64,000 nucleotides of DNA from Anthoceros angustus (GCA_010909165.1 MU008158.1:1-64000), one strand, 5' to 3'; positions 1 to 10,444 are shown, counted from the stretch's first letter. Made by a program: numbers and translations. The notes: generated by a model from the sequence alone, not told the origin.

Positions 1-288
1 TTTGTTGTTTTTGTGGTCCTTCTGTCGCTTCTCTTGCCTTGCAGCCTTGATATTTCTCAAACTCCTTGTTTAGTGGGATTTGGTGAATTCATGGTGGGCA
101 AGGATTTGATGCAAATTGTGCATCCTCAAAGCATGATGTTGAGCTTGATCCATTTGTGCCAAAGGCGAGATCTCCACGCATAGAAGTTCCATTTAAAGAT
201 CTAATTGGAAAGGAAGCATAGGAGAATGGATGCCTTAGGAGGAATAGGAAGTAGCTCTAGCATCAAGAGCAAAGCTGCTCTGATACCA
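1..288 (-). mobile_element. Copia retrotransposon, 5' internal part (enters from left edge)
   Basis: The stretch lies on the inner side of a Copia primer-binding site. Read on the minus strand, the complement of GCTCTGATACCA at 277-288 gives TGGTATCAGAGC, the usual plant Copia site matching initiator tRNA-Met. The 280 bases to the left are therefore leader and probably the start of gag of a minus-strand element whose body lies outside the window. No ORF of useful length is present. The LTR at 289 resembles the one at 59811, so elements of one family flank both ends of the window. Confidence 0.6.
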
Positions 289-575
289 TGATGAAAATCA
301 TGCTAAGCTCTAGCATAAAAGATGCTTGCATTACAATGTATATAATAGAAAGTACAAAGCCTATTTATAGGCAAGGTGGTTAGGTGGTTACGGTTATAAC
401 CATAAGTTGTTATAACCGTTGGTTGTAACTAATATAACAACTAACCTCCTAGGACAACTAACTAAGTAACTACTTAATGCCCTAGAGATAAATTAAAGCA
501 TAAGTAAAGGTGCCCTAGTGAATAGTGCCTAAACTATATGTATTTTATCGAACACCCACTCCGGTGGGTGTCAAA
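289..575 (-). repeat. Copia 5' LTR (minus-strand element)
   Basis: It begins with TG directly after the primer-binding site and shares long stretches with 59811-60030, for example the TTGCATTACA and AATAGAAAGTACA segments and the GTGCCCTAGTGAA segment. The outer boundary is uncertain. It probably falls between the TATTTTATC motif near 541-549 and the hairpin ACACCCAC/GTGGGTGT at 552-571. Confidence 0.55.
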
Positions 576-583
576 GCATGTCT

Positions 584-751
584 TGAGTAAAACGAGCGAG
601 GAGAGCATATAGATCTCGAGATAGTTGGAATTATAAATAATCGCAATAACAAAAATGTTTAAATACTATCGATGTGTCTATTGACCGACAACCTAAATCC
701 ATATAACCTAAATATGATTAATCGTGCATTAGGTTAACTTCCACGCTAACA
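584..751 (-). repeat. Copia-1 3' LTR
   Basis: TG...CA-bounded, 168 bp, nearly identical to 7143-7315. It is the 3' LTR of the minus-strand element. Confidence 0.92.
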
Positions 752-760
752 CCCCCTCTT
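752..760 (-). other. Copia-1 polypurine tract
   Basis: On the minus strand this reads AAGAGGGGG directly before the LTR, the expected plus-strand DNA priming site for reverse transcription. Confidence 0.75.
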
Positions 761-933
761 AAACTAACCACGGTTAATTTAAACGCGAACCCTGAGACGA
801 GATACTTCCTGCGAGGACCAGGCAGCTGGGCATCACGAGGAACAGTCTCTCGCTCGCGCACGCTTAAACATAATCCGGTGGTTGGAGCTGACGATCCAGA
901 TTCTGTTCTACAATCAAGGGCGCGACTACAAGA

Positions 934-1425
934 ATGGAGCTCCACCTCGCTGTGCTCACCGCCAAAACTCAACTTGCGCTCTTCATCTTCACGCGTCTGT
1001 GGATTTCAATCCTTCGATTGATCATGAAGACAGGGAGTGGCAGGGAGCGTCGAATTCCTCCTGCAAGGAGACAGAAGAGGAGTGGAACAGCTGGCAACCA
1101 TCCTTCTGATCCACAGTCCACAGCAATGACAGGAACGGAGGCGCCCTCTTCGTCAGAGGTCGTGCCTCTGAGCAAAGAGGAAGCAATCAAAGGCTGGGAA
1201 TGGGACAGCAGACACGAGGTCGGCCAGCACGTGCGCCTGGGGAACTATCATGTGGAACTGAATGTATCCTTAGTGGTAGGCAAAGTCAGAAACAGGGATA
1301 CCCTCATCTCCGAACCTCCAATTCGTGAACAAACTGAGGAAGGGAGACAGGGTCTTGTCAGGCAGCTGGAGGACACTATCAGAATGCTAAACAAGCTCAA
1401 GGAGGTGGACTTTGACGAGGTTTGA
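934..1425 (+). CDS. Antisense ORF in the 3' spacer of Copia-1, unknown protein
   Basis: A 163-codon ORF runs opposite to the element, between the pol stop (1627) and the 3' LTR. The first 30 residues are hydrophobic (LALFIF and LWISILRLIM segments) and could be a membrane anchor. A basic stretch (RERR, RRQKR) follows, then an acidic, charged C-terminus ending DFDEV. The downstream bases contain a GTATGT and later a TGCAG that could be splice signals. I do not recognise the family. Antisense ORFs in this position are known from some plant LTR elements, and a captured host gene fragment is the alternative. Whether it is expressed cannot be judged from sequence. Confidence 0.4.
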   Translation: MELHLAVLTAKTQLALFIFTRLWISILRLIMKTGSGRERRIPPARRQKRSGTAGNHPSDPQSTAMTGTEAPSSSEVVPLSKEEAIKGWEWDSRHEVGQHVRLGNYHVELNVSLVVGKVRNRDTLISEPPIREQTEEGRQGLVRQLEDTIRMLNKLKEVDFDEV

Positions 1426-1626
1426 AAAAACAGGCATTCAGATGATTAGGTATGTCCCTCACGCTTCATCCATCTGATCCTGTGTGTTTTTATTTTTCCT
1501 GTTAAGATTTGTAACGGCTGCAGGAAAAACTGATTGTGTTGTTGCTCGTGCAGCTCAAGTCATCTGGGAGGACTTGGAATCATCAAAGCACAAGCTTCCA
1601 CCACCCCTCTTCCAGATGAGAAACTG

Positions 1627-4600
1627 TCACTCAAAATAGGCAGAGTAGTCCCTCAGTCCCATGCCCTCCATATGATAATAATGTTTGTATTTGGGCAACC
1701 CTTTTGTGAGGATGTCGGCAGTATTTTCATCTGTCTGTATGTACTCCAATTTAATAACACCTCTGTGAACCACATCTCGTATGTAGTGGTGTTGCACTTC
1801 GATATGCTTTGTACGAGCATGAAATTTTGAGCTCTCTACTAACTCAAGGCTGCAGTATTATCACAGAGCACGAGAGTGGGCTTCTCCTGTGGCTGTCCCA
1901 AATCCTGGAGGAAGCTTCGTTCCCACTCGGCCTCCTTTGCTGCTTCAGTCAAAGATTTATACTACCAAGAACCGAGCAACAGATGCTTGTTTTTCTGACT
2001 CCATGTAACCGCTTGAGCCGAGATAGCAATATGTGGAGAGACTTCGCGGCATCAAGAGGCCCAACAAGATCTGTGAAGCCTCTCAAGGTAAGTTGCCTTT
2101 GTCCAGTGCTCTTGTACATAAGTCCATATTTGTGCGTGCCTTTGAGATAACGAAATATCCTTTTGACAGCTACCCAGTGTACCCTAGCAGGATTTTCCGA
2201 AGCTAAACTGAAACAAAGATATTGTATGTCGTCGAGTCCAACAGAACAAAATCAAAAGACCCAACAGCATGTCGGTAAGGTATGTCCTGCATGTCCAACT
2301 TTTCAGCTTGTGACTGTGGGCACTGGTACTTGGTCAATTTCGTGCCAGCAGCATAGGGAGTGGTGGCTGGCCTGGCCTCATCAAGGTTGAACTTTCTGAG
2401 TATCTCGTTTATGTACTTATACTGGTGGATAAAGAGTAACCCTTCTTCCCTTACACGAAGCAATTGGATTCCCAGACAGAATTTTAGCTCCTCTATGTCT
2501 TTCATGTCGAATCTGCTGCTGAGTTTGTCCTTCACGCTTGCTAACAGTTTTTGATCGTTTGTGGCAAATATAACATCATCAACATAAAGTGCCAGGATGA
2601 CAATTGATGCTCCTTGAGTGAGCTTGTACACATTGCCGTCGGCTGCATTTTGGACGAAGTCAATGCTGAGCAGGTACAAGTGCATTGTAATATACCAAAC
2701 ACGCCCGCTTTGTTTCAGGCCGTATATGCACTTCAAAAGCTTTAACACTTTGTTCTGCTTTTGTCTTCGTAGGCGCAACATATGACTCTTCTTCGAGGGC
2801 ACATACAAGAAAAACATCCATCTGCTGCAGATCAAGGTCAAACTCGCATAAGCGTCGATGGATGTAAACAACAAAGTAGAAGGTCTCTTGATAGTCAAGG
2901 CCTTCCACTTGGGTAAACCCACGAGCCACGAGCCTTGCTTTGTATCTGGCCACCCGTCCATGTGCGTTGAGCTTGATTTTAAAAACCCACTTACAGCTGA
3001 TCGCCTTTCTTCCAGGTGGGAGGTCTGCAAGTACCCATGTCGTATTTTTAAGAAGGGATTGGTACTCGTCCTCCACTGCAGCCTTCCACTGTTCACTCTG
3101 TGGACCATTAAAGGCCTGCTGTAAAGTGGTAGGCTCCTCTGGAACGTCAGGGCTAGCAGTAGTCAAGGCAGCAGCTTTAGCAAAAGAGGTTTTCCGAAAA
3201 TCGATGGACTGGTAACGGGGCTCTGCCCATTGGTCTGGAGGTGGCCTGTGACGTGTAGAACGTCTGAGGACAGGCTCTTGTTCATGTGGCTCGTTAGCAG
3301 GGGCTATGTTTTCCGGAGCATGATGTCCTACAACCTCCCCCTCATCGTCTGGAATGGGGGCAGCATCCCCCTCATAGTCTGGAGGATAAGCATTTCCAAA
3401 CCATAATCCAGGTCATCCTGCAGGTTCAGATTGTTGTCATGATCAGAATCGGCAAGATTAGGCACATCAGGTGCCACTGGTGGGAGATCTGCCAATACAG
3501 CATCATCTTCATGTCCGTCAGCAAGATCGTCCAGTGTTTCGGGCTCAGCAGAATCCATATCATCGAGTGGGTAAGTGGCTGGAACTCCCTCTGTTTCCTC
3601 TGTTTCCAACAGATCGGAGTCTCCTCCGACAACAGTTTGTTGATCCTGTGATGTTTCTGAAGATGGCTGTGTGGCAGGGGCACTAGGCTCGAGAAAAGTG
3701 ACGCTCCGGGCGAGAAGCATAACACCAGTCCTGGGATTGTAGAGTTTGTAGGCTTTGGTTCTTTCACTATAACCTACAAAACGTAAGCCCTGTGCTCGAG
3801 GATCCAATTTCCTTCGTTTCTCAACAGGTATGTAAGCAAAAGCCCGTGCTCCAAAAACTTGCAGATGTAACAGACTTGGCTTCTTATGCCAAAACACTTC
3901 GTATGGCATCTTTTGTGGAACAGAGCTTGTAAGTACCCTATTCAAGATGTATGTTGCCGTCACCACAGCTTCTGCCCAGTATCCTTGAGACAAACCTGCC
4001 CAGATGAGCATGCTACGTGTCATTCCAAGCAAGGTTTGATTCTTCCTTTCTGATACTCCGTTTTGCTGTGATGTATAAGGTATAGTGAGCTGCATTAACA
4101 CTCCATGTTCTTGAAGGAAGTCGTCAAAAGCAGCATTAACGAACTCTGTCCCATTATCAGACCTAAGTATTTTGAGTTCCCAGATTGCCTTTGAGCAATG
4201 TGCAGCCAGTCCTTGAAGTAGTCAAAGGTGTCACTCTTCAAGCGCAGAGGGAAAGTCCATGTATATCTACTGTAATCATCCGTTAGGGTGAAAAAGTATT
4301 GAGAACCCCCTAGGGAGGGTGTATGGATTTTTCTGGAGATATCTGCGTGCACTAACTCAAGAACCTGGGTGGCTCTGTGTGCAGCTGCGTTAGGAAAGGG
4401 GGATTCCTTCTGCTTCGCCAAGATGCAGGACTCGCACACAGGTAAGTTTTTGAAACACTTTGGTAATGGCTCCCTGTGACATTCAGTGATGGACATGTCA
4501 ATTAATTTTCCTCTGTTCACATGCCCTAGTCTAGCATGCCACAACACCGCCTCCTGCTCAGCAGTGAGTGAAGGAGTAGCGGTGGAGTGAGCTACATGCT

Positions 4601-5068
4601 GACTAGCTGCTGTACGTGTACAGGCAATGTCCAAGCGATATAATGAATTCTCAGGGATGCCTCTGAAGACACATCTGTGAGGAAGTGACTTCTTGTAAAT
4701 GAACAATGCTGAGAATCAGCCACCATTGTGAAGGTACCTAGACGCATAAGCTGGCTCATGGACATGAGGTTCTTTGCCATGCTAGGCACGAAGAGAACAT
4801 CTTCGAGTATTAGGTTTGTGTTATCATGTAATTTGAATACACACTGACCTTTTCCTTCTATGTGCAGGCTAGTCTTAGATTGCTCATCACCTAAAAGGAC
4901 CTTGTCATGGACATGAGCGAGGTTGAGTGAAGTAAATAACTCCCTCTTTTTGCAAATGAGTGCGGTAGCCCCGGAGTCGAGGTACCAGTTCTCATCATCA
5001 TGTGTCGAGCTTGACAAACATATGGTGAGAATTTTGACTGGCGCCTTTTCAACAGGTTTGTCCTTCAC
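1627..5068 (-). pseudogene. Copia-1 pol (protease, integrase, RT, RNase H), frameshifted
   Basis: Reading leftward from 5068: an aspartic protease with WYLDSGAT (active-site DSG); the pre-integrase zinc region (LWHARLGH and CESCILAK, the HHCC finger); the integrase core with the aspartates in HADI and RSDNGTEF and the glutamate in QQNGVSERKN (4030-4360); reverse transcriptase with WVFKIK, YKARLVARGF and the catalytic LYVDDV near 2590; and RNase H ending at the TGA at 1627-1629 after a typical HMEGMGLRDYSA end. The reading frame changes several times (near 4600-4700, 4100, 3300 and 3100), so no single polyprotein can be made from this copy. All domains are present and in Copia order. Confidence 0.88.
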
Positions 5069-5092
5069 TGCAACACTTGCAGCAGGCTTTGC

Positions 5093-5935
5093 CTATTTCT
5101 GGGGCTCACCAGCTTTACGCTTGCGGCACTCACGTGCCCAGTGGCCAGGGATGCCACACCAGTTGCATGTGCCTGGTCGTTTCGAACTTGAGGATTCAGT
5201 CTTGTCCTTGGGCTGTCCTAGGGAATGTCCCCCTCTGAATTTGCCCTTTCCTTTAGGGCGAAAATTCACAACTAACGCCCGTTCCCCTTTGGATTGCTTG
5301 TGCAGGCCAGCCGATGTCAAACGGGTCTGCTCTTCTTGGTAAAGGGCTCCTATTACATCTTCCATTGTAATCGCAGCAGCCTGAGTTCCTCCTGCTGCAG
5401 CAGCTGCAACAGGGCCATTCTGATAGCTGGTAACAAAAGATTGATAAGGGTGGCAAGCTGGTGAGTAGCTGGGAGACAGCTTCAGACTCCGTCATCTATG
5501 TTTTCGTGATAGACTGGATCTGTGCTCGGAGATAACGAAACTTGCTGGTATGTGCAGCCATTTTGTCACCTTCCTTCATGCGTAGAGTATAGAACTCCAT
5601 ACGGACTGCTGACAATGTGGCCATCGTGGTTGTGTGGTAGGTCTTCTCCAGCTGATTCCAGATGTCCTCCGCCAATGCGAGAAATTCCACATTGGGGATA
5701 AGAGCAGCATCCAGCCCATTGACAATGACGGCCATTGCAACACCATTATTGTGCTCCCATTTGGCATACTCATCAGGTTTGGCTTGTGGGTCAGGTTTCT
5801 TAAAAGAACCATCAACACTGGACCGTAAATTATACCGTGTGAGGATGGTTTTCATCCGCATCATGGATAGAATAACCGACCTCTAAACCTATCCTTGTCT
5901 TTGACATCAGAACTGAAAGAAACATGGGTTGCCAT
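5093..5935 (-). pseudogene. Copia-1 gag
   Basis: The likely start is the ATG at 5935 on the minus strand (MATHVSFSSDVKDKDRF). A frameshift near 5870 leads into a UBN2/DUF4219-like Copia gag core (EYAKWEHNNG, AEDIWNQLEK, MKEGDK). An in-frame stop at 5496-5498 and a second frame change near 5430 follow. The C-terminal part (frame of 5365-5093) carries a CCHC zinc knuckle, CNWCGIPGHWAREC, for RNA binding. This frame ends in a UAG at 5093-5095 and continues in the same frame into protease, so gag and pol are divided by one amber codon. Confidence 0.8.
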
Positions 5936-7130
5936 GTTTATGTTGGGTGCAGGCTGCAAACTAAGGTTGTTGAAACTATTTATCAGCGCATTTAACTGTG
6001 AGGTTGTGGTCATAAAGTACCTATGGGCATCAAAAACTATGGTTTCTGATGAACAGATAAGTACACTTATACCTAAGCTGAGGGTGATTAGTGCAGTCTA
6101 CAATCTTGATGAAACTGACCACTGTATGCAGGAGGGGAATGCTATAGAGGTCAGCAAGGGAAGGGACAGCAGCAAAGAGGTGCTGGACCCTACTCATGCT
6201 GAGCTCCTCAGCATGCCACTCATGTTTACCGTGAACGGGCACGAAAACCCTAAAAATTAAAACGTTTCATGTTCAAGAGACATACCCTAACTGTCGTATC
6301 CTGTCCAAGTGAAACGACTGATTAGGTACACCAATCACAAAGCTACATGAAAATTTCAGGAAGAGATGCAAGGAAGAAAGCACCGCTTCAAATCTGGGCA
6401 GGTTTGGCTCCTGGCCCGCCTCCCGTCAGGCCGGAAAAATTCCTGTGGCTGGAATCGATCCGTAATGGGAGCATCCAGCCTCCAAATCTTGCAGCTTAGC
6501 ATCCATTAATATGAGAAATCCAGCAACTTCGTTGATGTCTCTCTGGATGTCCTGCTTGCATTCGGTTATGGATTGCTCGGTGTCAGAATCCAAGCTGTCC
6601 ACTCTGTCCTTGAGGACTTCTTGATTGAAGATGGCGAGGGAAAGTGCTTTCTCCACCCTAAGTAGAAGTGCTTGTGTCTCGTCAACAACACTTGCTCGTG
6701 ATCGGCCCGTTTACTGTTCTACCGTTGTGATCACGGTAGCCGGCGGTGGTGATCGCTCGGCTCTGGGGCTGCGTTCACAATCAGGGCGTGGTCTGAACAA
6801 ATAATCAGGTGATCCAGATGCCTGCAGTCGAGGAACGAGAAGACGGTGGTTTTAGCCCCTCTTCTCACGGTATCTATAACGTACAGCTGTTTGAGTTTGG
6901 TCACAACCTGTGAATTGCCGGAGTGGACGCATTGCTAACAATCTTCGTAGCCAAATGGCAGGGTAGTTGTGTTCATAAAGGTCCAGCACCGAATTAACTG
7001 GTAAAGGTGCTGTGTGTCTTGATGGGCGTCCTCCACGACGAGATTGTCTCGGAGAGCCACCACGACGAGGACCTTTAGAGCCGCCCTGCCTCGGCATCTT
7101 GTTCAAGCTTCCTCAAAGAAACAAAGCATG
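5936..7130 (-). mobile_element. Copia-1 5' leader
   Basis: About 1.2 kb separates the primer-binding site from the gag start, which is long for a Copia element. It contains two small minus-strand ORFs (6852-7106 and 6426-6656) and, at the gag-proximal end, an AGGGTTTT motif (minus strand, near 6250) often seen near plant 5' leaders. Nothing else was recognised. Confidence 0.5.
6852..7106 (-). CDS. Small basic leader ORF of Copia-1
   Basis: An 84-codon ORF starts 25 bases after the primer-binding site. Its N-terminal third is rich in Arg, Gly and Ser (GPRRGGSPRQSRRGGRPS), like an RNA-binding tail. The rest, with LDLYEHNYPAIW, has no recognised domain. It could be a real upstream ORF, a relic of a longer first ORF, or chance. 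Confidence 0.25.
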   Translation of the reverse strand: MNKMPRQGGSKGPRRGGSPRQSRRGGRPSRHTAPLPVNSVLDLYEHNYPAIWLRRLLAMRPLRQFTGCDQTQTAVRYRYREKRG

Positions 7131-7142
7131 GCTCTGGTACCA
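7131..7142 (-). other. Copia-1 primer-binding site
   Basis: The minus strand reads TGGTACCAGAGC, one mismatch from the TGGTATCAGAGC complement of initiator tRNA-Met, directly next to the 5' LTR. Confidence 0.88.
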
Positions 7143-7315
7143 TGAGTAAAACGAGCGTAGGCGAGAGCATACAGATCTCAGATAGTTGGAATTATAAATA
7201 ATCGCAATAACAAAAATGTTTAAATACTATCGATGTGTCTATTGACCAGACAACCCTAAATCCATATAACCTAAATATGATTAACTGTGCATTAGGTTTA
7301 ACTTCCACGCTAACA
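7143..7315 (-). repeat. Copia-1 5' LTR
   Basis: 173 bp, starts TGAGT and ends TAACA. It is followed by the target duplication TGTCT. Confidence 0.92.
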
Positions 7316-7990
7316 TGTCTTCACTCCAAACACCACAACTTCGTAACCCCCGAAGTGGCTAGGCCAAACTGAAGGGGATTGAGTTGTTGCTGGAGAAGGA
7401 AGCGACTTTGACAATGAATCAATATCTATCAATCTCATCATTGCTTTTTAAAGTACCGCAACGCACTCGCTTCAACTAAGACAAATGGAGCATCATTGAT
7501 AACCAACTAAAAGGCGTCCTTCCATGAACAAAGGCGTACAACACTTTGCACTTTCCACATTGCATTTCCAGCATAAGCTATGGGCTTCATTATCCACTTG
7601 GTAATGTTGAGGAGTGTGCGGCACAAACAACCTGCGAAATCATGTTTAAGGTCAAGCCAGATTGAATTTGAAAACATGGATGATGACTACATAGAATCCG
7701 TGGATAGATAGCGGGTTAGTTTGCCGGTGGCAGGCCAAATCATGGGTGTGGAAGTCTAACTATACGGAAAGATTTATATGACCAAATTATATTTCATAAT
7801 TTATATCAGGTAAACAATTACCCAATTTAAAATTTTATAACCCATGTAATCCAAAAACGCGATGGTCCTTCGGGGGTAAATGTAACAATACCTTGATGGG
7901 TACGGGGAATGCAAGGGCAAACGTAGCCGCGCAGTCGTTTATGGCCTTTAGGGTTCTGTCGGACTGGGAGACTCCACCCTGGGTTCCTTG
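7316..7990. other. Host intergenic DNA upstream of SKP1-like gene
   Basis: AT-rich sequence without a supported ORF or repeat. It should contain the promoter of the gene at 8037, but I see no convincing TATA box. Confidence 0.4.
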
Positions 7991-8036
7991 ATGTTTGTGT
8001 AAACCTTTCATCGTGCGTCGGGAGCCGAGAGAGGCC

Positions 8037-9518
8037 ATGAATGAGACGGGGCCTAGGGTTCTGGAAACTGGAGAAAGCTGCCGTTGCGGGCCGGTCGAGG
8101 GTAGCGAAGATGTGTGCAGCGCAGGTCTTGCAAGTATCTACGGAGTGAATGACGGCTTGGAGGTTTCGAGGGATTTCATTGACGACGATGGATGTGGCAG
8201 GGTGATGGTTCCTAGCGGGAGAGGGGAGGGAGCCAGTGGCAGAGGTGCTATGGCTCTAAGCAAGGGAAGATTTTGCAGGGTAGAGACTGCGGATGGACAG
8301 ATTGAGGAGATCGAGCTAGAGATAGCCTTGCTGATGTCGCCCAATCTGTACAGACAGGTGGCGTGCCACAATAGTGCAACGCCTCATAAGTTTCCTTCCA
8401 TTGTGTTGCCCAAGCAAGTGACGCCGGACGCCCTGAAGCTCATCATGGAGTACTGCCGTTTCCACCAGGCTCCTGGCCGCTCCGACAAGGAGCGCAAGAT
8501 CTACGATGAAAAATTCATCAGAACGTTGGACACAAAGAAGCTCTGCGAGATGGCATCAGCTGCGGACAGCCTCAAGATGAGTCCGCTGGTAGAGTTGACT
8601 TGCCAGGCGTTGGCCAAGATGATTGAGGGCAAGACCCCTGAAGAGGTGCGCGAGATCTTCCACCTTCCAGATGATCTGACTGAGGAAGAGAAGTTGGAGC
8701 CCATGAAGAACTCGATGGGGGACCCCAGGATCAGATTGTTGAATCGGCTTTATGCTCGGAAGCGGAAGGAATTGCACGAGAAGAGGAATCTGGAATCCAA
8801 AACATCCTTATCTACGGAGCAGACCATGGATCATCGGTCTGTAGATGACTTGCTTTCCTTCATCGATGGAGACAAAATAGATGAGCCTACCAAGTCGAAA
8901 AAGGGCCCTCGCAGACGAAAGAAGCGGAACAAGGATCGAAGCAGTGACGGACTTCTATGTCATTCTGAGGACGAGGATGATAATGCCGCTAACTGCAAGG
9001 ATAAGTTGACCGGGGGAGCTATCTTGTCCAGCCCTGATTGCTGTGTTCCTTCTACTGGACCTATGAAGTACGTCGAGTCTTTATCCAGGTTTAGGGGAAA
9101 GAAAGTCCGCCAGGAATCTAGATGTAAAGCTAGCAATTCATCTCACTCCAGAAGTCATAGGTTAGAGGGAGTGGCATTGGGAGGTCCTGCAGCAAGCAGC
9201 TTGGGAAACTCGGGGGGACGAGTTATGCAGCAGTTGGACTGGCAAGGCCTTCTGAAGTTGCGGCAGCACGGCCAAATTAGTTTCACGGCAGAAGGGAATG
9301 GCATGTCTTTGCACAATATGGACAGTTTGCATGACCTCAAACATATAGGTCGGGACCTAATTGATACAGAAGCTGTTGCCAGAATGCTCAACGACGAAGA
9401 CGACTTTGATGATGACGACGGATTGGACCCTGTGTTGAGGGAGCAGATTGACAAGGAAGTTGAAGATTTTGCTAAACGATTGAATGTAGAACAACGTTGG
9501 TCATTGAGGCCAAATTGA
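8037..9518 (+). CDS. SKP1-like protein 21 (ASK20/21 type)
   Basis: Product: a long SKP1-family protein, likely an adaptor of SCF ubiquitin ligases joining cullin and F-box protein, in nucleus or cytosol. The SKP1 fold starts near residue 75 (FCRVETADGQIEEIE), runs through the POZ-like part (PSIVLPKQVTPDALKLIM, YCRFHQAPGRS) and the dimerisation/F-box-binding part (CEMASAADSL, EEVREIFHLPDDLTEEEK). It then continues with the ASK21-specific DPRIRLLNRLYARKRKEL, a RSVDDLLSFIDGD motif, a basic KKGPRRRKKRNK stretch and a C-terminal DPVLREQIDKEVEDFAKRLN. The tail length and these motifs separate it from ordinary short SKP1. The first ATG of the frame is 8037; ATG 8250 (MALSKG) lies just before the conserved domain and may be the true start. 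A short upstream ORF (ATG-TTT-GTG-TAA, 7991-8002) precedes it. No intron is needed. Confidence 0.9.
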   Translation: MNETGPRVLETGESCRCGPVEGSEDVCSAGLASIYGVNDGLEVSRDFIDDDGCGRVMVPSGRGEGASGRGAMALSKGRFCRVETADGQIEEIELEIALLMSPNLYRQVACHNSATPHKFPSIVLPKQVTPDALKLIMEYCRFHQAPGRSDKERKIYDEKFIRTLDTKKLCEMASAADSLKMSPLVELTCQALAKMIEGKTPEEVREIFHLPDDLTEEEKLEPMKNSMGDPRIRLLNRLYARKRKELHEKRNLESKTSLSTEQTMDHRSVDDLLSFIDGDKIDEPTKSKKGPRRRKKRNKDRSSDGLLCHSEDEDDNAANCKDKLTGGAILSSPDCCVPSTGPMKYVESLSRFRGKKVRQESRCKASNSSHSRSHRLEGVALGGPAASSLGNSGGRVMQQLDWQGLLKLRQHGQISFTAEGNGMSLHNMDSLHDLKHIGRDLIDTEAVARMLNDEDDFDDDDGLDPVLREQIDKEVEDFAKRLNVEQRWSLRPN

Positions 9519-10444
9519 GAACCCACTAAGGCGGCTTTTGGGCTGACCTTAATGCGTTGGACGTTTGCACACTCTGTTTCTGGGCTGTGGATGCTTTGAA
9601 GTTGTAGGGCGGGGTTGCTGGTCAGAAAGTCCTTGCATGCTCTGTCTGCTCTCCAAACGCTCTCGAGTCGTGTGTTTTGCTCGGAACTCTACCCGCCATG
9701 TACTGGGAAACGTATGTATTATTATTAACCCAGGATCGTATGCGAGCCAACCTTTCATAGTCTTGGCAGAAAAGAGGAAGGGAATTTATGACACAGATTA
9801 GACGCAACCTTTCATGGTGTTGGCACAAAAGAGGACGTGGGTTAATGACACGAATTAAATGCCAAAATGCCCATACAAGCCGTGAAACCTAGAGATTGAT
9901 ATGCCACCGTGAGGTTGGGACGGGTGGCCAAATATACCAAAGAAAATTGCCACCCTCATGAGTCGTTTGCTGATTTTGTTGTGCGCTCCTTGTTGTGTGG
10001 CGTATTGTAGATTCTTTTGTTTAGTGGGAGTAAGCGGATTTTCCAGTTTAAATCATATGCATGCTTCGCCCTACACGCATGCAGCGAACTCTGGTGAGTA
10101 GGCTTGATCGTTGTTTTTCGATCACATGTTTTGTTGTTGAAGGGCATGATGCGACGGTGTTCTCTCTGCAGGCAATCTAGCTCCCGGGGCTGCCACCAAG
10201 CAATACTCCATCGCTGAACATCCTCTAGCTCCTGGTGATTTTCATATCTGTTTTTTAGGTTGAATTTTGATAGCTATGATCCCATGGATGATACTAACAT
10301 GATGGAGTTTTTTGCTTTTCACACACCATGCACCTCATCCTCCTGTTCATTAGGGCGTTGCTGGTGGATCCATGCTGGGTACCCTTGCAGCATAGCTCAA
10401 AGTTTTTTTTTATGCTTGGATCGTCTTCTGGGTTCCTCTTCTCT
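9519..10444. other. Host intergenic DNA 3' of SKP1-like gene
   Basis: It holds the 3' flank of the SKP1-like gene and an imperfect tandem pair of about 60 bp (9740-9798 and 9800-9858, both with CAACCTTTCAT and GGCA.AAAAGAGGA). Small ORFs here look like chance. Confidence 0.4.
9740..9858. repeat. Two-copy tandem repeat, about 60 bp
   Basis: Two diverged copies share CAACCTTTCAT, TTGGCA, AAAAGAGGA and ATGACAC in the same order and spacing. Confidence 0.55.

Larger units (their letters stand above)
584..7315 (-). mobile_element. Complete Copia-superfamily LTR retrotransposon (Copia-1)
   Basis: This is a 6.7-kb element with short LTRs (584-751 and 7143-7315), both starting TGAGTAAAACGAGCG and ending GCTAACA. 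The 5-bp direct repeat TGTCT flanks it at 579-583 and 7316-7320. A primer-binding site sits inside the right LTR (7131-7142), and a polypurine tract (GAGGGGG on the minus strand) sits inside the left LTR. The order on the minus strand is LTR, leader, gag, protease, integrase, RT, RNase H, a long 3' spacer with an antisense ORF, then LTR. The domain order integrase before RT is diagnostic of Copia. The LTRs differ by only a few substitutions and several 1-base gaps, so insertion looks fairly recent although the coding region is broken. Confidence 0.93.

Noticed and set aside
2163-3215. Plus-strand ORFs of 64-91 codons
   Set aside because: Shadows of the minus-strand Copia-1 reverse transcriptase.
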